A program made the position numbers and the translations under genes. Under the pieces are notes generated by a model. That model worked only from the letters and a program-made list of their open reading frames with translations, was not told the DNA's origin and did no database searches. Source: an uncultured Oscillibacter sp. (GTDB lineage: Bacteria > Bacillota > Clostridia > Oscillospirales > Oscillospiraceae). Taken from it: DNA of 64,000 nucleotides. Below are positions 63,301 to 64,000 of this stretch, piece by piece; the first letter of the stretch is position 1, and every line of letters starts with the position of its first letter. The stretch covers positions 1 to 64,000 of the forward strand of contig CAJUJW010000002.1 of NCBI GenBank assembly GCA_910586735.1, read 5' to 3'.

Positions 63301-64000
63301 CACATTACCATCTGCCGATCTCAATATCCAGCAGCTTTTTTCGAGTTATCAGAAAGTTCAGATTTGCATTTCGGGATTTTTAGACCGGACGTATTCTATG
63401 TTTATAGCAACGCAGTTTTTGATCCGTGAAAAAAGGTTTGCGTGCTGCTCGGATTGCGAGAAAGCAGAAATAGAGAGCTGACGCTTCTGCATGACAGCGA
63501 CGATATTCAAGAGTTGACCTCCACCATACTGCACTGTTTCTAGAGTAGGCTGTGAATTTAGAATGGCCTCGCTGCGTTTGCGTTTCGGTACAGGGAATGG
63601 TAGATCGGGTCTTACCAGAGAACGTCTTTGGATGCTCTGACGCGGCAGATCGAAACCGCTGCTCAATCAAGTGACTGACGCAAGGTCCTCCTACTAGCGT
63701 GGTAGGACCTTTTTGCGTCGATATCCCCGGATGGAACCCAGAAAAACAGCCCAACGGCGGGCCTTTGAGGGAAACAGACCCCCGACCTGATCCCAGGGGG
63801 TGAAATATGACCCCCGCACTGACTCCCGCTGAAATTCTGGAAAACCACCTATTACAGCCACCTTGTGGAAGGGCTCAAACCAGTGCTTTCTTCCCCGTTT
63901 TTCTTACTTTCGACCACCTGCCACAGCAAAAAGTTGAGATTCCGACCACCTAACGAAAACCTCCGACCCGCTCTGCGGGGCGGTGTTCGTTGGCCGGGGG
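63301..64000. other. Right-hand stretch without a confident gene
   Basis: About 700 bases of lower GC. Open frames of up to about 124 codons (for example minus 63380-63754) have no ribosome site or motif I recognise. The stretch includes a terminator at 63682-63714 and short GACCACCT repeats near 63911-63951. A small plus-strand frame from ATG 63807 (RBS AGGGGGTGAA, 48 codons, MTPALTPAEILENHLL) cannot be judged. Confidence 0.5.
63682..63714 (+). terminator. Intrinsic terminator in the integrative element
   Basis: AAGGTCCT(CC)TAC and GTAGGACCT arms with a TAGCG-like loop, then TTTTT. The gene it serves was not found. Confidence 0.7.

Larger units (their letters stand above)
61640..64000. mobile_element. 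Left end of an integrative element in tRNA-Pro (partial)
   Basis: A tyrosine integrase gene ends about 175 bases past the 3' end of tRNA-Pro, pointing toward it, the normal layout for elements that integrate into a tRNA 3' end. The likely attachment core lies in the last 30-odd bases of the tRNA. Base composition drops right of the tRNA. The other end is outside the window, so the type (ICE or prophage) is open. Confidence 0.65.

Noticed and set aside
63358..63754. Two overlapping minus-strand frames near the right edge
   Set aside because: No motif or ribosome site; composition does not favour either frame, so they are not called as genes.

Overview
The window reads as a GC-rich chromosomal segment of a Gram-positive anaerobe of the Clostridia, most like the Oscillospiraceae (Flavonifractor/Lawsonibacter/Oscillibacter type). 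Support: strong AGGAGG ribosome sites, sigma-A promoters, a flavodiiron protein, CsoR copper control, BceAB-like and GHKL/LytTR systems, lipoprotein TRAP transport, tandem ECF/anti-sigma pairs, and a YolD/Y-polymerase pair. The genus cannot be fixed from this sequence alone. Almost all long open frames antisense to these genes are GC-driven shadows.

Layout. 1-10.1 kb: partial Na+ symporter, DUF2156-GNAT fusion, leucine-rich-repeat lipoprotein, XRE regulator, DEAD-box helicase, flavodiiron protein, and a csoR-copA copper operon whose pump carries a C-terminal CopZ-like domain with its own ribosome site. 10.6-15.5 kb: operon of cardiolipin synthase, TtcA-like PP-loop enzyme and a 20-repeat Sel1 protein. 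15.6-27.4 kb: signalling and transport, with a traX/ABC operon divergent from a LytTR/GHKL two-component system, an MFS/TetR pair with palindromic operators, and a large hybrid histidine kinase.

27.5-45.7 kb is a carbohydrate island. On the minus strand, a HpcH/HpaI aldolase, DhaK, DhaL, RpiB and a TpiA paralogue, followed by a DeoR regulator, look like a four-carbon ketose (erythrulose-type) pathway ending in erythrose 4-phosphate. On the plus strand, an isomerase, class II aldolase and FGGY kinase form an operon, followed by a TRAP transporter and a second HpcH/HpaI aldolase. A xylulokinase gene broken by one TGA, an anion-type permease and a 1024-residue LacZ follow.

45.8-51.8 kb is a tandem duplication of a three-gene envelope-stress module (ECF sigma, anti-sigma, secreted stalk-domain protein). 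All four transcription units share a CCCTCCCC/CGTTTA promoter-like element. 51.9-56.4 kb holds the most unusual genes: a TIR domain tethered through one membrane span to about 17 MORN repeats, next to a membrane protein with a Rossmann/TrkA-like domain and a C-terminal RyR domain, plus a small PH-like protein. 56.8-60 kb has YolD, a Y-family polymerase and an EEP-family hydrolase. 59.9-61.4 kb is a patch of broken genes ending at tRNA-Pro(CGG), into whose 3' end an integrative element (tyrosine integrase plus a small gene) appears inserted; it continues off the right edge.

Short palindromic repeats (TAGGGGC...GCCC type) and a longer 70-base repeat are scattered between genes.
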